Positions 36,874 through 49,900 of a stretch of 64,000 nucleotides of DNA are shown piece after piece. The first letter of the stretch is position 1, and each line of letters starts with the position of its first letter. The stretch spans positions 1-64,000 of the forward strand of contig QNGE01003758.1 in the NCBI GenBank assembly GCA_008508345.1, in the 5' to 3' direction. The position numbers and the translations under genes are program-made. Below the pieces are notes generated by a model. The model did no database searches and was not told the origin of the DNA. It saw only the letters and a list, made by a program, of their open reading frames with translations. This DNA comes from Paragonimus westermani. Lineage: Eukaryota; Platyhelminthes; Trematoda; Plagiorchiida; Troglotrematidae.

Positions 36874-37161
36874 TCCAAATTATCTTCGAAATAATTGGTT
36901 GTTTCGTAGGTTGTAAGGTCTAATTAAATGACGGCTTCATAGTTACCTGCTTGACTGCTCTCAGCTTTTGTGATAACGACGCTATGCTGAATGCATACTA
37001 TCACGTACAGACTGCTCAGTATGTAGTCTTGCATTCAATATGTTTTGTTGTTCAGCACGAAGGATGTTCATATCACTCCAATTCTCAACTCTGAGAATCT
37101 GTAACACAGCGACCGTTTATGGGCTGGATTGTTTACTTCCGAGTTGTGGGTGCGTTGGTTA

Positions 37162-37294
37162 TTATAAGTTGAACATCACTCATAGCTGGTTGCAGCTGTC
37201 AGACTCACATAGGCCTTCCAGTTGGCCTCTTTATGAAAGGGGCTGACTGAAAAGTGAGTTCTCTGGTCAGCTGTGCGTGATGTTCAACTTATAA
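37162..37294. mobile_element. 133-bp MITE with 18-bp perfect TIRs
   Basis: TTATAAGTTGAACATCAC (37162-37179) is inverted perfectly at 37277-37294, with imperfect pairing for about 9 bases further in. TTATAA is palindromic, so the target duplication could be TA, TATA or longer. Internally there is only short, non-coding sequence. The AAGTTGAACATCA terminus equals that of the 4.4-kb snapback element at 1-4394, which suggests one family mobilised by the same transposase, not present in this window. Confidence 0.75.
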
Positions 37295-38454
37295 AATGAA
37301 CTGTTAACTGTTAACTGAAACACTTCCCCAACAACACTGAGCACCTTCTTTCCATTGAAACAGGCCACATATTGAAACTGAAGGAAGTTTATTGTCTATC
37401 AGCAGTCTATCACGCCATATCACGTTGACACTTGGGTATCGCATGAGCAACCGTCTCCATCTGCGCGACTGGAGTTCATCGTCATGCGTCCGAACTACTG
37501 TGCCTTTTGGTACAGGGATGTCGTACATAATCGGCTATTCTTTTGTCTCATGGGTTGGAAGCATGCGATGTGGGTTTTGGTATAAAACACATTCATTTTT
37601 TCCGTCATCAAGTTCCATTTCTTTGTGCGAAGCCCCGATAAGACCCTAGCTAACAGCCTACTGACCAGATAGATAACTCGGCTACTGAGACTGTTGGAGC
37701 GATCGAGCCAACTGATTGCTTACATAGGCTTCGTCTCTGTGATCAACATGTTACGGCTGCCCCGTGTTCCAAGCATGCTTACCTCATTTGACAAACATTT
37801 TTGATCACCCACTGGCCCGGTTTCTCTCCTAACACAGTACTCATTTGTCTGTGCAAGGCTATGTTCTAGTGAGGATTAATTACCCCGGAACAAAAAAATC
37901 TGAATTGTTCGTTTATTGCCTACTCACTATCTGCAGTCACATGCGTGTTGCAAACCAACTTCACGTGAGAGTTTTGTTGGCGTCTGCCTGAAGGGTCATA
38001 GTATCGGCTCAGCGCAAATCACCCACGAACAGCTTATTATCAAGGAAAAACTTGATAGGAATCATTTCAATGAACAGTTCCTCAAATGTGTTGTGCCTAA
38101 TACATATCTACCGCCAATGCATCACTGCATATTAAACGCGTGGCTTTTTCTAGCCCCTGACCTTGGCTAACTCTATCACTTGTTATAGTTCGTCCACACT
38201 GAAATCAGCAAATATGTTGGTTAAAACAATAGTACTACTCGTTCCGTCAATTTCGAATGGGAACGTCGATATTTATGTCCACCCCGTGACTGCGGTTACT
38301 TAACGTGATCGGGTTGTTTCTTGCAGTCGAAATCTGGAGTTATCTTGCGATATGCTATGATTCACAATAAAATCTGAGGAATATTACGTTTCGACACATC
38401 TCTGAAAAGGAGTATTTGAAACAATACTCTTCACTTCGTGTAGGTATGTAAGCA

Positions 38455-39218
38455 CGGATTTATCGGCAAAGATCGATGCGGATTCCGGGTGAGCAGGAAC
38501 ACCACTGATCTAGCGTTTGCTGTGCGACAGATTCCGAATTAGTGCAGCGAACATAATCAGCCTCTACATGCCATCTTCGCAAATCTCAACAAAACCTTCC
38601 ATTTATGAGATACGAGCTAGCGTGGTGAAAGCTAGTGCTGCTTCCAGACGTTTTGGAAGGCCTATTTGGAAAAACCACAGCCTGAAAACGGCCACCAAGC
38701 TCTCTGCCTATCATTCCATGATGCTGTCTATACTGCTGTGTAGCAGTGAAATTTGGACAGTGTATGAGCGGAGAGTGCGCTATCTGAGCCGTTTCCATTT
38801 GCAGTATCCAAGACGCATATTGAGTATTTGGTGGTTGGACATGGTTCCAAACACTCAGGTACTGTGGCGAGCGGATGTGGACGGGATGGAAACCCTGCTG
38901 ACGCTGGTATCAGGTTGGTTGGACAGGTCACGTTGGTTAGCTGGGCAATAACCTCATTCCAAGGCAACCTCCGTACGAATAACTGAAATCAAGTAAGCGA
39001 AGCGGAGATGCCAGAACGTTATACAGGTAAGTCTCTTGCGTTGCAACGTCAACTCTGGACGTTGGGAACAGTTGTCGTTAAACCAGAAGGTTTGGAGGAA
39101 TATGATCCGCCAGGGCGTCCGTAACTTCGATGATCAGCTGTCGTGCTACCGTGATCGGGAATGCGCGACACGCAACGGTATCACTAATGAGATGGGTAGT
39201 GATGACACGACCAGATAG
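38455..39218 (+). pseudogene. RTE-type LINE 3' remnant with RT palm deleted (copy 1)
   Basis: It opens with CGFRVSRNTTDLAFAVRQ and FANLNKTFH, the RT block that is normally DLTKAFD, so the first catalytic Asp reads Asn. The sequence then jumps to the C-terminal region of RTE elements: ASAASRRFGRPIWKNH, SEIWTVYERRVRYLSRFH, RRILSIWWLDMVPNTQVL and, in another frame, NVNSGRWEQLSLNQKVWR. The YxDD region is missing, so an internal deletion has removed the active site. Several stops are present. A second copy lies in the tandem duplicate. Confidence 0.65.
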
Positions 39219-40189
39219 TTGTTGTGACGTGCGAGGCCATGAATATAGTGGCCGCCTCAGATTGGTAGATTATTAGTCTACTCACCGTACACCGTTGGCC
39301 AGGTAACAACGAGTACGTTAGTTTAAAGTGGGTTGTATTAGTTGTGTTCGGTTTAGTTTTTCCCTGTCCACATCGACCAGCCACCGCTGTTGTTTTGAAC
39401 TCATCTACTCTTCCTCGCTGAAACCTGGATGTATGTGGCCTTCTACCTTTAACTTTCTTCAGGAATATTGGTGCGCTGTATGCGAATGTCTTGTCCGTTT
39501 TCTTTCAGTCCAACACTGCATTTCGTTTCTCATCCATGCCCTCTCTAGATGCAAAGTCACATTTCTGTAGCATTGCACCTGTGGACTACAACGAAGATTC
39601 AATCGAAGTGTTGTCTGGACACACCCTGACGGATTTGCGCAAATGAGCGTTTAACATAGGAAGCCCAGTTCTTCACAATTTCAATGTAAACAGGTGGATA
39701 ATCGGAGAAGTGTATGTCCGTTCTCAGGACAAAAAGTTGGCAAACATGCTGACTACACAGTTCGGAACGAGCGTGCCCACCAAACCACAGTCCTTATGAA
39801 ACTGTTTGCTCATTATAACACGCCATTGGAATCAGCCTGAATCTCAAAAATTTCTAGCTCCTGTTGGTGAATGGTCACGCGGTAAACCCGATCTGTTCGT
39901 TTACTATGTCGCTGCAGGACCTAAGTCACAAGGTTCCAACCATCAGTGAAATCCTCACGTTCCGAATAGACTCACGAGTTAATCAGATGTAGATTGTGGT
40001 ATGGTGCACAGACTGTTTTCAGTTGTCTGTCATCCCATCAACTGCATAGCATTTTCTATCACTGTGGTCATCGGTTCAGCAGAATTCACAGCCATTTGTC
40101 GTACGATTAAGCCAAGCGTTTTCAGTTGGAGGGCAGTTATTCAACCAGATTGGCCTTCTGATTTGGTCTATGAGTAACGGAAATTGGTG

Positions 40190-40560
40190 TTAACCATATG
40201 GCTTGAACAAAGCTTCTTGAATGCAAAATTGTGGACTACTTAACCGAATGCAGAATTTGACTTCTTTGGATTGAGGAGAATGCAAACGGTAACTGAAGGT
40301 TGAAGAGGGAGTTCCTGTGAGATTCGAGTCACTGAGACAATGATATGTGCCAGAATAACACTCGTAGTGGAGTTCACCTCTGCTTTGGTCAGCTACCTGT
40401 GGGTGGTGCTCACGTATTTTTCGAGAAATGCGACTGCCTGTGTGACTGACGAAACTTGCACCACAGGAATATGTGGATAATTGCACACAAGTGAAGTTCA
40501 TATGTTTGGACAGTTCGCCTTCGTGTTGTACGTAAACAACTGGGTTGGATCCGAACGGGA
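40190..40560 (-). pseudogene. PLE GIY-YIG endonuclease remnant (copy 1)
   Basis: The minus ORF (start Met at 40501) contains YSCGASFVSHTGSRIS and KIREHHPQ, the GIY-YIG entry motif (usually CGASYIGHT...RxxREHHP) of PLE nucleases. It also has the C-terminal block CIRLSSPQFCIQEALFKP, where relatives have RLxxPxLCxQKxLVQ. The Ile/Gly of YIG reads FVS, so activity is unlikely. RT motifs were not found upstream. About 100 codons remain. Confidence 0.6.
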
Positions 40561-43261
40561 TTTGCAGTTACGTCGTACTTGACGTCCTAACATTCATCCG
40601 CAGCAGTGTGTTCAGAAGAAAACTACTTGGGCCCCGTGAGTACGATCGTCACCAGTTGTCAACCGTGGGAGTCAATTCAGACAACTAATTCCCGTAATTG
40701 TGTGGCAGTTTGCTTTTGATTCTGCTCGCTTAACAACCGTGCTATGTAACCCTGTTATGTGGCTGGGCTGTTCGTCAAACTACATTTTACTCTGGAATCA
40801 ATGTTGGTGAAGCAATGGCACAAAGTATGGTGTGCACGCAGTTACTGATTCACGTCATTCACTCCTCACGATAGGGCCTTGTTGATCAGTGGTACAGTCA
40901 GCAGAGATATTGCTGCCAAGCCACTGTTTCCCGATTTTTGTGTGTGCAAATGCGAATGGAGCGGTCAAGAAAACATCAACTATCTACAGTGGTTGTCTTC
41001 TGAACGTTTATGGGAATGTGTGTAGGGGCAGGTGCATTGAATTTGCCGCTCACATATGTCACGTCTGAATTCACAATGTGCGTGAAATAGCACGTGCTTT
41101 TCCATAGTCAACAGAAAGCTATTAATCGATTGTCTGGTTGCAAATCTGTTTTCGACACTGTACCATTTGAATGAGAATATGTTCCAAGTGTCGGTGTGGC
41201 CTGTGTTGCGCTCACAGAGCATTGTGGCAGCAACACCGATAACATTGCACAACACGCTTGTCCACAATAGACAGCATCGGTGGCCTGTACCCCGGTGAGC
41301 GGCCTTGAATCACGTGTAAACAAAACTACGGTAGAGCAAAACATAAGATGGTATAAAGTAATGCATTCTGTCTGTGTGTATGAACCGACTGGGCGTAATG
41401 ATGGAATGTCGTCTAAACGGCTTCAGTTTCTTTAAAAAGCAACTGACTGTATACTGGTGACTGAGATGATTTTCTGATTATTTCTTGAAGTGCACGTTAC
41501 CACCAGCGTAAATTCTTTTGGTCAAAACAGTTCTGACTTTGAAGTAATCAGTCACGATTGTAATTCAGAGCACACGTTAACGTGTTTTGCTCAACCCACT
41601 TTATCAGTAAACTCGGATTAAATAGCCTGAATAGAAGTTGCATTCGCATGCTTCTCAGCTACCAGTAATGTCGTGATAGTTGTAGGATATTACAACTGCT
41701 CAGTGGTTTAGGCAAGTAGCTTTTGTTCAGAAGTGTTGATGTTGCCATTTTGAAACGAGTTCCACTTTAAGAGAGATAATTATCTCGCGTGAGCACAGGT
41801 ATGTCAATGAAATCCCATAGTTCGCTGCTAATGCCACCAAAATTGGAATCCATTGTGACACCCGAGACTGATCAGGATTTTATCTCTGAAAGATTTTGGG
41901 CTTCAAGAAACTTGACGTAGTCGATCAAGATAAGTGGACTGTTTTCATGAACCGATTTCGCGTACACGGATACGAGATTTAGAGTCAGATACCAATGGCC
42001 TTTGCCGTCGCCGCGCTCGCACTCTGATAACTCAAGCTTAACGAATGATGGGGATAATGTACAATATTCTTTTCAATTTTCTTGGTTTCCAGTAACATGC
42101 AGGTGAGATCTAAGTGTATTTGAGACTGAACACAATACGATGAGGACGGTCAAGACTGGTTTTCGTTGATGTGTGCTACTAGTGTGGCGAAAAGGCGTCC
42201 AACAAAGCACAGTCTTTATTGTCCAATACGCTAGTTGTCATGCCATGCGCTCGCTCGCGTTTACGAGCCACCAATCTGGACCACGACACCCCCAGGTTTC
42301 CACTTACGCGTCGTGTGCACTTTTGCCTGGTTTATGTGCGCGATTAGCACCGTCTCTCTGGGGGGGAAGGGGAGGGTTCTGTCTGTCATTCTCCGCCCGT
42401 TGGTCCGATTGCACTGAGCAATGGCTCGTGCGGTCGCTCTTGTTCTCCTCCATCTATTTACGCTGGCCCCTGATCGTAGTCCACAAACACTACGCGATAT
42501 TCCTGCGAGTGTTGGAATAACCACGCATTCAACTTTGTCGTCCTTCCTCTTTTGCCTCCCATGTCTCGGCTCTCGGTCTGATCCAGTCGAGCGATGACTC
42601 ATCCGGTCGTCCCCGCTGTTCCCGATAAGATCGTTGTGGGATTTGGGACGTGCCTTCCCCCGCGTCGAGGTATTTCACAGAGTGCTGAAATACCAACACC
42701 TCCGGCTTAATTATCCACCACACTAGCATCGTGGATATATCGAATAGCAATAAGAATTGTGCCACATGCCAGGCATTCTTACATGATCTCGAAATTTATT
42801 GGTTGTTTTCCTCCCTGATCACTTTCTCTTTGTTTGTTAGGGTAACATAGATAGGTTTTCGATTCATTTTATGTACGATTTCAAGCTCAAATTTTCACTG
42901 TGTTTCTATCCATAAATCTGTTGTAATATCTAACAGAACTATGCGTGACGCGAACACGTTAGATAGACTTAGGGATTGGACGATTTAAATAATTGGTTCG
43001 GACAGGGTGACTTGATTGAACGATGCTATCCAAATTACCTTGGATGCTGTCGACTGATCGTTAGGCTTTACTTGATTTTAAACCTACTAGCCAGATGCCG
43101 TGTGAATATCCTGAACCAAACTCGGCAGTTTCCTTGTGGATAGCGACCGCTCTGGGGTGAAGGAACATACTGGGTGTGAGGATGATATTGCTCATCTGAA
43201 GTATTAGCCGTCACCAACGAAGCAGACACTCATTTGACGTTCAGCCGGCGATGAATCGGAG

Positions 43262-43570
43262 TGGAGTGATATGAGTGGAGCAGAATAATCCGGAAGATGA
43301 CAAGAATTCGACGAGGAATAGATGAGGCACAGAAACTAAAGATGTGATTGCTGAGCAGCCACTGTACCATGACTAAGATCACATGGGCTTGCGGACATGA
43401 AGTTGGTCTCTCAGAGTGTATGACTAGCGACCCAGAGGAAGTTGAAGTGCGTCTATTTGCAATCTGACAAACAGCGCGAGAGGACTCACTACGTGGAAAG
43501 ATCCGAGCAATTGCGTTTGCTGTTGCACTGTTGGCAGTTCCAATTTTCGTACTCTGAATCCATTTCGGGA
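43262..43570 (-). repeat. Dispersed ~300-bp repeat (also at 59.05-59.35 kb)
   Basis: This is the reverse complement of 59054-59346 at an estimated mid-80s percent identity (for example GGAAATGGATTC and ACTCTAAGAGACAACC versus their complements with small changes). ORFs on both strands cross it (43230-43715 minus, 161 codons), but frames are not conserved between copies, so it is best called non-coding repeat. A further copy lies in the tandem duplicate (49687-49995). Confidence 0.7.
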
Positions 43571-44879
43571 TGTTGTCCGTGATTCGAATGTGAGGTGCAC
43601 CCACTTCATGGCCTACGTGATGTGATCTGTGTGTACATGTGAACCAACAGGGATATTTGATTCGACGTGGATCTATTCTCGGAATTGAAGGTACGCGCGT
43701 TGTCTTGTGCGGCACGTTTAGCTGAGTCGCCGAATATATGTGCGACTCAGACTGACCCGATTTTTCTTACCACATCATTATCCTTGAAGGGTGAGGACAT
43801 GTACACCGGCTAACCAGATACCGTTATGACGGTTGGTCGTTTGTCGACTGATTTCCAATGGTTTTCCACGAAACGTACGGGGTGACCATTTCAAAAGAGG
43901 ATCTGTTTAATGAAATTCAGTCGTTCGGGTATACTTCCATCTGAGCAGATCTTACGAACTCGGTGGCACANCTCATGGGTTGGAAGCATGCGATGTGGGT
44001 TTTGGTATAAAACACATTCATTTTTTCCGTCATCAAGTTCCATTTCTTTGTGCGAAGCCCCGATAAGACCCTAGCTAACAGCCTACTGACCAGATAGATA
44101 ACTCGGCTACTGAGACTGTTGGAGCGATCGAGCCAACTGATTGCTTACATAGGCTTCGTCTCTGTGATCAACATGTTACGGCTGCCCCGTGTTCCAAGCA
44201 TGCTTACCTCATTTGACAAACATTTTTGATCACCCACTGGCCCGGTTTCTCTCCTAACACAGTACTCATTTGTCTGTGCAAGGCTATGTTCTAGTGAGGA
44301 TTAATTACCCCGGAACAAAAAAATCTGAATTGTTCGTTTATTGCCTACTCACTATCTGCAGTCACATGCGTGTTGCAAACCAACTTCACGTGAGAGTTTT
44401 GTTGGCGTCTGCCTGAAGGGTCATAGTATCGGCTCAGCGCAAATCACCCACGAACAGCTTATTATCAAGGAAAAACTTGATAGGAATCATTTCAATGAAC
44501 AGTTCCTCAAATGTGTTGTGCCTAATACATATCTACCGCCAATGCATCACTGCATATTAAACGCGTGGCTTTTTCTAGCCCCTGACCTTGGCTAACTCTA
44601 TCACTTGTTATAGTTCGTCCACACTGAAATCAGCAAATATGTTGGTTAAAACAATAGTACTACTCGTTCCGTCAATTTCGAATGGGAACGTCGATATTTA
44701 TGTCCACCCCGTGACTGCGGTTACTTAACGTGATCGGGTTGTTTCTTGCAGTCGAAATCTGGAGTTATCTTGCGATATGCTATGATTCACAATAAAATCT
44801 GAGGAATATTACGTTTCGACACATCTCTGAAAAGTAGTATTCGAAACAATACTCTTCACTTCGTGTAGGTATGTAAGCA

Positions 44880-45643
44880 CGGATTTATCGGCAAAGATCG
44901 ATGCGGATTCCGGGTGAGCAGGAACACCACTGATCTAGCGTTTGCTGTGCGACAGATTCCGAATTAGTGCAGCGAACATAATCAGCCTCTACATGCCATC
45001 TTCGCAAATCTCAACAAAACCTTCCATTTATGAGATACGAGCTAGCGTGGTGAAAGCTAGTGCTGCTTCCAGACGTTTTGGAAGGCCTATTTGAAAAAAC
45101 CACAGCCTGAAAACGGCCACCAAGCTCTCTGCCTATCATTCCATGATGCTGTCTATACTGCTGTGTAGCAGTGAAATTTGGACAGTGTATGAGCGGAGAG
45201 TGCGCTATCTGAGCCGTTTCCATTTGCAGTATCCAAGACGCATATTGAGTATTTGGTGGTTGGACATGGTTCCAAACACTCAGGTACTGTGGCGAGCGGA
45301 TGTGGACGGGATGGAAACCCTGCTGACGCTGGTATCAGGTTGGTTGGACAGGTCACGTTGGTTAGCTGGGCAATAACCTCATTCCAAGGCAACCTCCGTA
45401 CGAATAACTGAAATCAAGTAAGCGAAGCGGAGATGCCAGAACGTTATACAGGTAAGTCTCTTGCGTTGCAACGTCAACTCTGGACGTTGGGAACAGTTGT
45501 CGTTAAACCAGAAGGTTTGGAGGAATATGATCCGCCAGGGCGTCCGTAACTTCGATGATCAGCTGTCGTGCTACCGTGATCGGGAATGCGCGACACGCAA
45601 CGGTATCACTAATGAGATGGGTAGTGATGACACGACCAGATAG
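44880..45643 (+). pseudogene. RTE-type LINE 3' remnant (copy 2, duplicate)
   Basis: Same as 38455-39218, with one noted change near 45.09 kb (TTTGGAAA to TTTGAAAA). That change introduces a stop in the ORF that is open in copy 1. It adds no independent evidence of a gene. Confidence 0.65.
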
Positions 45644-46614
45644 TTGTTGTGACGTGCGAGGCCATGAATATAGTGGCCGCCTCAGATTGGTAGATTATTA
45701 GTCTACTCACCGTACACCGTTGGCCAGGTAACAACGAGTACGTTAGTTTAAAGTGGGTTGTATTAGTTGTGTTCGGTTTAGTTTTTCCCTGTCCACATCG
45801 ACCAGCCACCGCTGTTGTTTTGAACTCATCTACTCTTCCTCGCTGAAACCTGGATGTATGTGGCCTTCTACCTTTAACTTTCTTCAGGAATATTGGTGCG
45901 CTGTATGCGAATGTCTTGTCCGTTTTCTTTCAGTCCAACACTGCATTTCGTTTCTCATCCATGCCCTCTCTAGATGCAAAGTCACATTTCTGTAGCATTG
46001 CACCTGTGGACTACAACGAAGATTCAATCGAAGTGTTGTCTGGACACACCCTGACGGATTTGCGCAAATGAGCGTTTAACATAGGAAGCCCAGTTCTTCA
46101 CAATTTCAATGTAAACAGGTGGATAATCGGAGAAGTGTATGTCCGTTCTTAGGACAAAAAGTTGGCAAACATGCTGACTACACAGTTCGGAACGAGCGTG
46201 CCCACCAAACCACAGTCCTTATGAAACTGTTTGCTCATTATAACACGCCATTGGAATCAGCCTGAATCTCAAAAATTTCTAGCTCCTGTTGGTGAATGGT
46301 CACGCGGTAAACCCGATCTGTTCGTTTACTATGTCGCTGCAGGACCTAAGTCACAAGGTTCCAACCATCAGTGAAATCCTCACGTTCCGAATAGACTCAC
46401 GAGTTAATCAGATGTAGATTGTGGTATGGTGCACAGACTGTTTTCAGTTGTCTGTCATCCCATCAACTGCATAGCATTTTCTATCACTGTGGTCATCGGT
46501 TCAGCAGAATTCACAGCCATTTGTCGTACGATTAAGCCAAGCGTTTTCAGTTGGAGGGCAGTTATTCAACCAGATTGGCCTTCTGATTTGGTCTATGAGT
46601 AACGGAAATTGGTG

Positions 46615-46985
46615 TTAACCATATGGCTTGAACAAAGCTTCTTGAATGCAAAATTGTGGACTACTTAACCGAATGCAGAATTTGACTTCTTTGGATTGAG
46701 GAGAATGCAAACGGTAACTGAAGGTTGAAGAGGGAGTTCCTGTGAGATTCGAGTCACTGAGACAATGATATGTGCCAGAATAACACTCGTAGTGGAGTTC
46801 ACCTCTGCTTTGGTCAGCTACCTGTGGGTGGTGCTCACGTATTTTTCGAGAAATGCGACTGCCTGTGTGACTGACGAAACTTGCACCACAGGAATATGTG
46901 GATAATTGCACACAAGTGAAGTTCATATGTTTGGACAGTTCGCCTTCGTGTTGTACGTAAACAACTGGGTTGGATCCGAACGGGA
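46615..46985 (-). pseudogene. PLE GIY-YIG endonuclease remnant (copy 2, duplicate)
   Basis: Same as 40190-40560, reading YSCGASFVSHTGSRIS and KIREHHPQ; the protein is unchanged between copies. Confidence 0.6.
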
Positions 46986-49900
46986 TTTGCAGTTACGTCG
47001 TACTTGACGTCCTAACATTCATCCGCAGCAGTGTGTTCAGAAGAAAACTACTTGGGCCCCGTGAGTACGATCGTCACCAGTTGTCAACCGTGGGAGTCAA
47101 TTCAGACAACTAATTCCCGTAATTGTGTGGCAGTTTGCTTTTGATTCTGCTCGCTTAACAACCGTGCTATGTAACCCTGTTATGTGGCTGGGCTGTTCGT
47201 CAAACTACATTTTACTCTGGAATCAATGTTGGTGAAGCAATGGCACAAAGTATGGTGTGCACGCAGTTACTGATTCACGTCATTCACTCCTCACGATAGG
47301 GCCTTGTTGATCAGTGGTACAGTCAGCAGAGATATTGCTGCCAAGCCACTGTTTCCCGATTTTTGTGCGTGCAAATGCGAATGGAGCGGTCAAGAAAACA
47401 TCAACTATCTACAGTGGTTGTCTTCTGAACGTTTATGGGAATGTGTGTAGGGGCAGGTGCATTGAATTTGCCGCTCACATATGTCACGTCTGAATTCACA
47501 ATGTGCGTGAAATAGCACGTGCTTTTCCATAGTCAACAGAAAGCTATTAATCGATTGTCTGGTTGCAAATCTGTTTTCGACACTGTACCATTTGAATGAG
47601 AATACGTTCCAAGTGTCGGTGTGGCCTGTGTTGCGCTCACAGAGCATTGTGGCAGCAACACCGATAACATTGCACAACACGCTTGTCCACAATAGACAGC
47701 ATCGGTGGCCTGTACCCCGGTGAGCGGCCTTGAATCACGTGTAAACAAAACTACGGTAGAGCAAAACATAAGATGGTATAAAGTAATGCATTCTGTCTGT
47801 GTGTATGAACCGACTGGGCGTAATGATGGAATGTCGTCTAAACGGCTTCAGTTTCTTTAAAAAGCAACTGACTGTATACTGGTGACTGAGATGATTTTCT
47901 GATTATTTCTTGAAGTGCACGTTACCACCAGCGTAAATTCTTTTGGTCAAAACAGTTCTGACTTTGAAGTAATCAGTCACGATTGTAATTCAGAGCACAC
48001 GTTAACGTGTTTTGCTCAACCCACTTTATCAGTAAACTCGGATTAAATAGCCTGAATAGAAGTTGCATTCGCATGCTTCTCAGCTACCAGTAATGTCGTG
48101 ATAGTTGTAGGATATTACAACTGCTCAGTGGTTTAGGCAAGTAGCTTTTGTTCAGAAGTGTTGATGTTGCCATTTTGAAACGAGTTCCACTTTAAGAGAG
48201 ATAATTATCTCGCGTGAGCACAGGTATGTCAATGAAATCCCATAGTTCGCTGCTAATGCCACCAAAATTGGAATCCATTGTGACACCCGAGACTGATCAG
48301 GATTTTATCTCTGAAAGATTTTGGGCTTCAAGAAACTTGACGTAGTCGATCAAGATAAGTGGACTGTTTTCATGAACCGATTTCGCGTACACGGATACGA
48401 GATTTAGAGTCAGATACCAATGGCCTTTGCCGTCGCCGCGCTCGCACTCTGATAACTCAAGCTTAACGAATGATGGGGATAATGTACAATATTCTTTTCA
48501 ATTTTCTTGGTTTCCAGTAACATGCAGGTGAGATCTAAGTGTATTTGAGACTGAACACAATACGATGAGGACGGTCAAGACTGGTTTTCGTTGATGTGTG
48601 CTACTAGTGTGGCGAAAAGGCGTCCAACAAAGCACAGTCTTTATTGTCCAATACGCTAGTTGTCATGCCATGCGCTCGCTCGCGTTTACGAGCCACCAAT
48701 CTGGACCACGACACCCCCAGGTTTCCACTTACGCGTCGTGTGCACTTTTGCCTGGTTTATGTGCGCGATTAGCACCGTCTCTCTGGGGGGGAAGGGGAGG
48801 GTTCTGTCTGTCATTCTCCGCCCGTTGGTCCGATTGCACTGAGCAATGGCTCGTGCGGTCGCTCTTGTTCTCCTCCATCTATTTACGCTGGCCCCTGATC
48901 GTAGTCCACAAACACTACGCGATATTCCTGCGAGTGTTGGAATAACCACGCATTCAACTTTGTCGTCCTTCCTCTTTTGCCTCCCATGTCTCGGCTCTCG
49001 GTCTGATCCAGTCGAGCGATGACTCATCCGGTCGTCCCCGCTGTTCCCGATAAGATCGTTGTGGGATTTGGGACGTGCCTTCCCCCGCGTCGAGGTATTT
49101 CACAGAGTGCTGGAATACCAACACCTCCGGCTTAATTATCCACCACACTAGCATCGTGGATATATAGAATAGCAATGAGAATTGTGCCACATGCCAGGCA
49201 TTCTTACATGATCTCGAAATTTATTGGTTGTTTTCCTCCCTGATCACTTTCTCTTTGTTTGTTAGGGTAACATAGATAGGTTTTCGATTCATTTTATGTA
49301 CGATTTCAAGCTCAAATTTTCACTGTGTTTCTATCCATAAATCTGTTGTAATATCTAACAGAACTATGCGTGACGCGAACACGTTAGATAGACTTAGGGA
49401 TTGGACGATTTAAATAATTGGTTCGGACAGGGTGACTTGATTGAACGATGCTATCCAAATTACCTTGGATGCTGTCGACTGATCGTTAGGCTTTACTTGA
49501 TTTTAAACCTACTAGCCAGATGCCGTGTGAATATCCTGAACCAAACTCGGCAGTTTCCTTGTGGATAACGACCGCTCTGGGGTGAAGGAACATACTGGGT
49601 GTGAGGATGATATTGCTCATCTGAAGTATTAGCCGTCACCAACGAAGCAGACACTCATTTGACGTTCAGCCGGCGATGAATCGGAGTGGAGTGATATGAG
49701 TGGAGCAGAATAATCCGGAAGATGACAAGAATTCGACGAGGAATAGATGAGGCACAGAAACTAAAGATGTGATTGCTGAGCAGCCACTGTACCATGACTA
49801 AGATCACATGGGCTTGCGGACATGAAGTTGGTCTCTCAGAGTGTATGACTAGCGACCCAGAGGAAGTTGAAGTGCGTCTATTTGCAATCTGACAAACAGC

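Larger units (their letters stand above)
37547..43970 (+). repeat. 6,424-bp tandem duplicate, copy 1
   Basis: This is equivalent to 43972-50395 at a constant offset of 6425 from first to last base, with no indel seen. I noticed about ten substitutions, for example near 38.41, 38.66, 39.72, 40.95, 41.18, 42.69, 42.74 and 43.14 kb. It ends at the N at 43971. It contains an RTE remnant, a PLE nuclease remnant and a dispersed repeat; the rest (39219-40189, 40561-43261) has no gene I recognise. Confidence 0.95.

Noticed and set aside
42173..42602. Overlapping 115- and 113-codon ORFs on opposite strands
   Set aside because: They lie over a G/C-biased stretch with few stops; neither shows a motif, start context or splice signals. 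The second appearance at 48.6 kb is only the tandem duplicate.
43230..43715. 161-codon minus ORF (repeated at 49655-50140)
   Set aside because: It covers a dispersed repeat whose frame is not kept at 59.05-59.35 kb; no domain is recognised.
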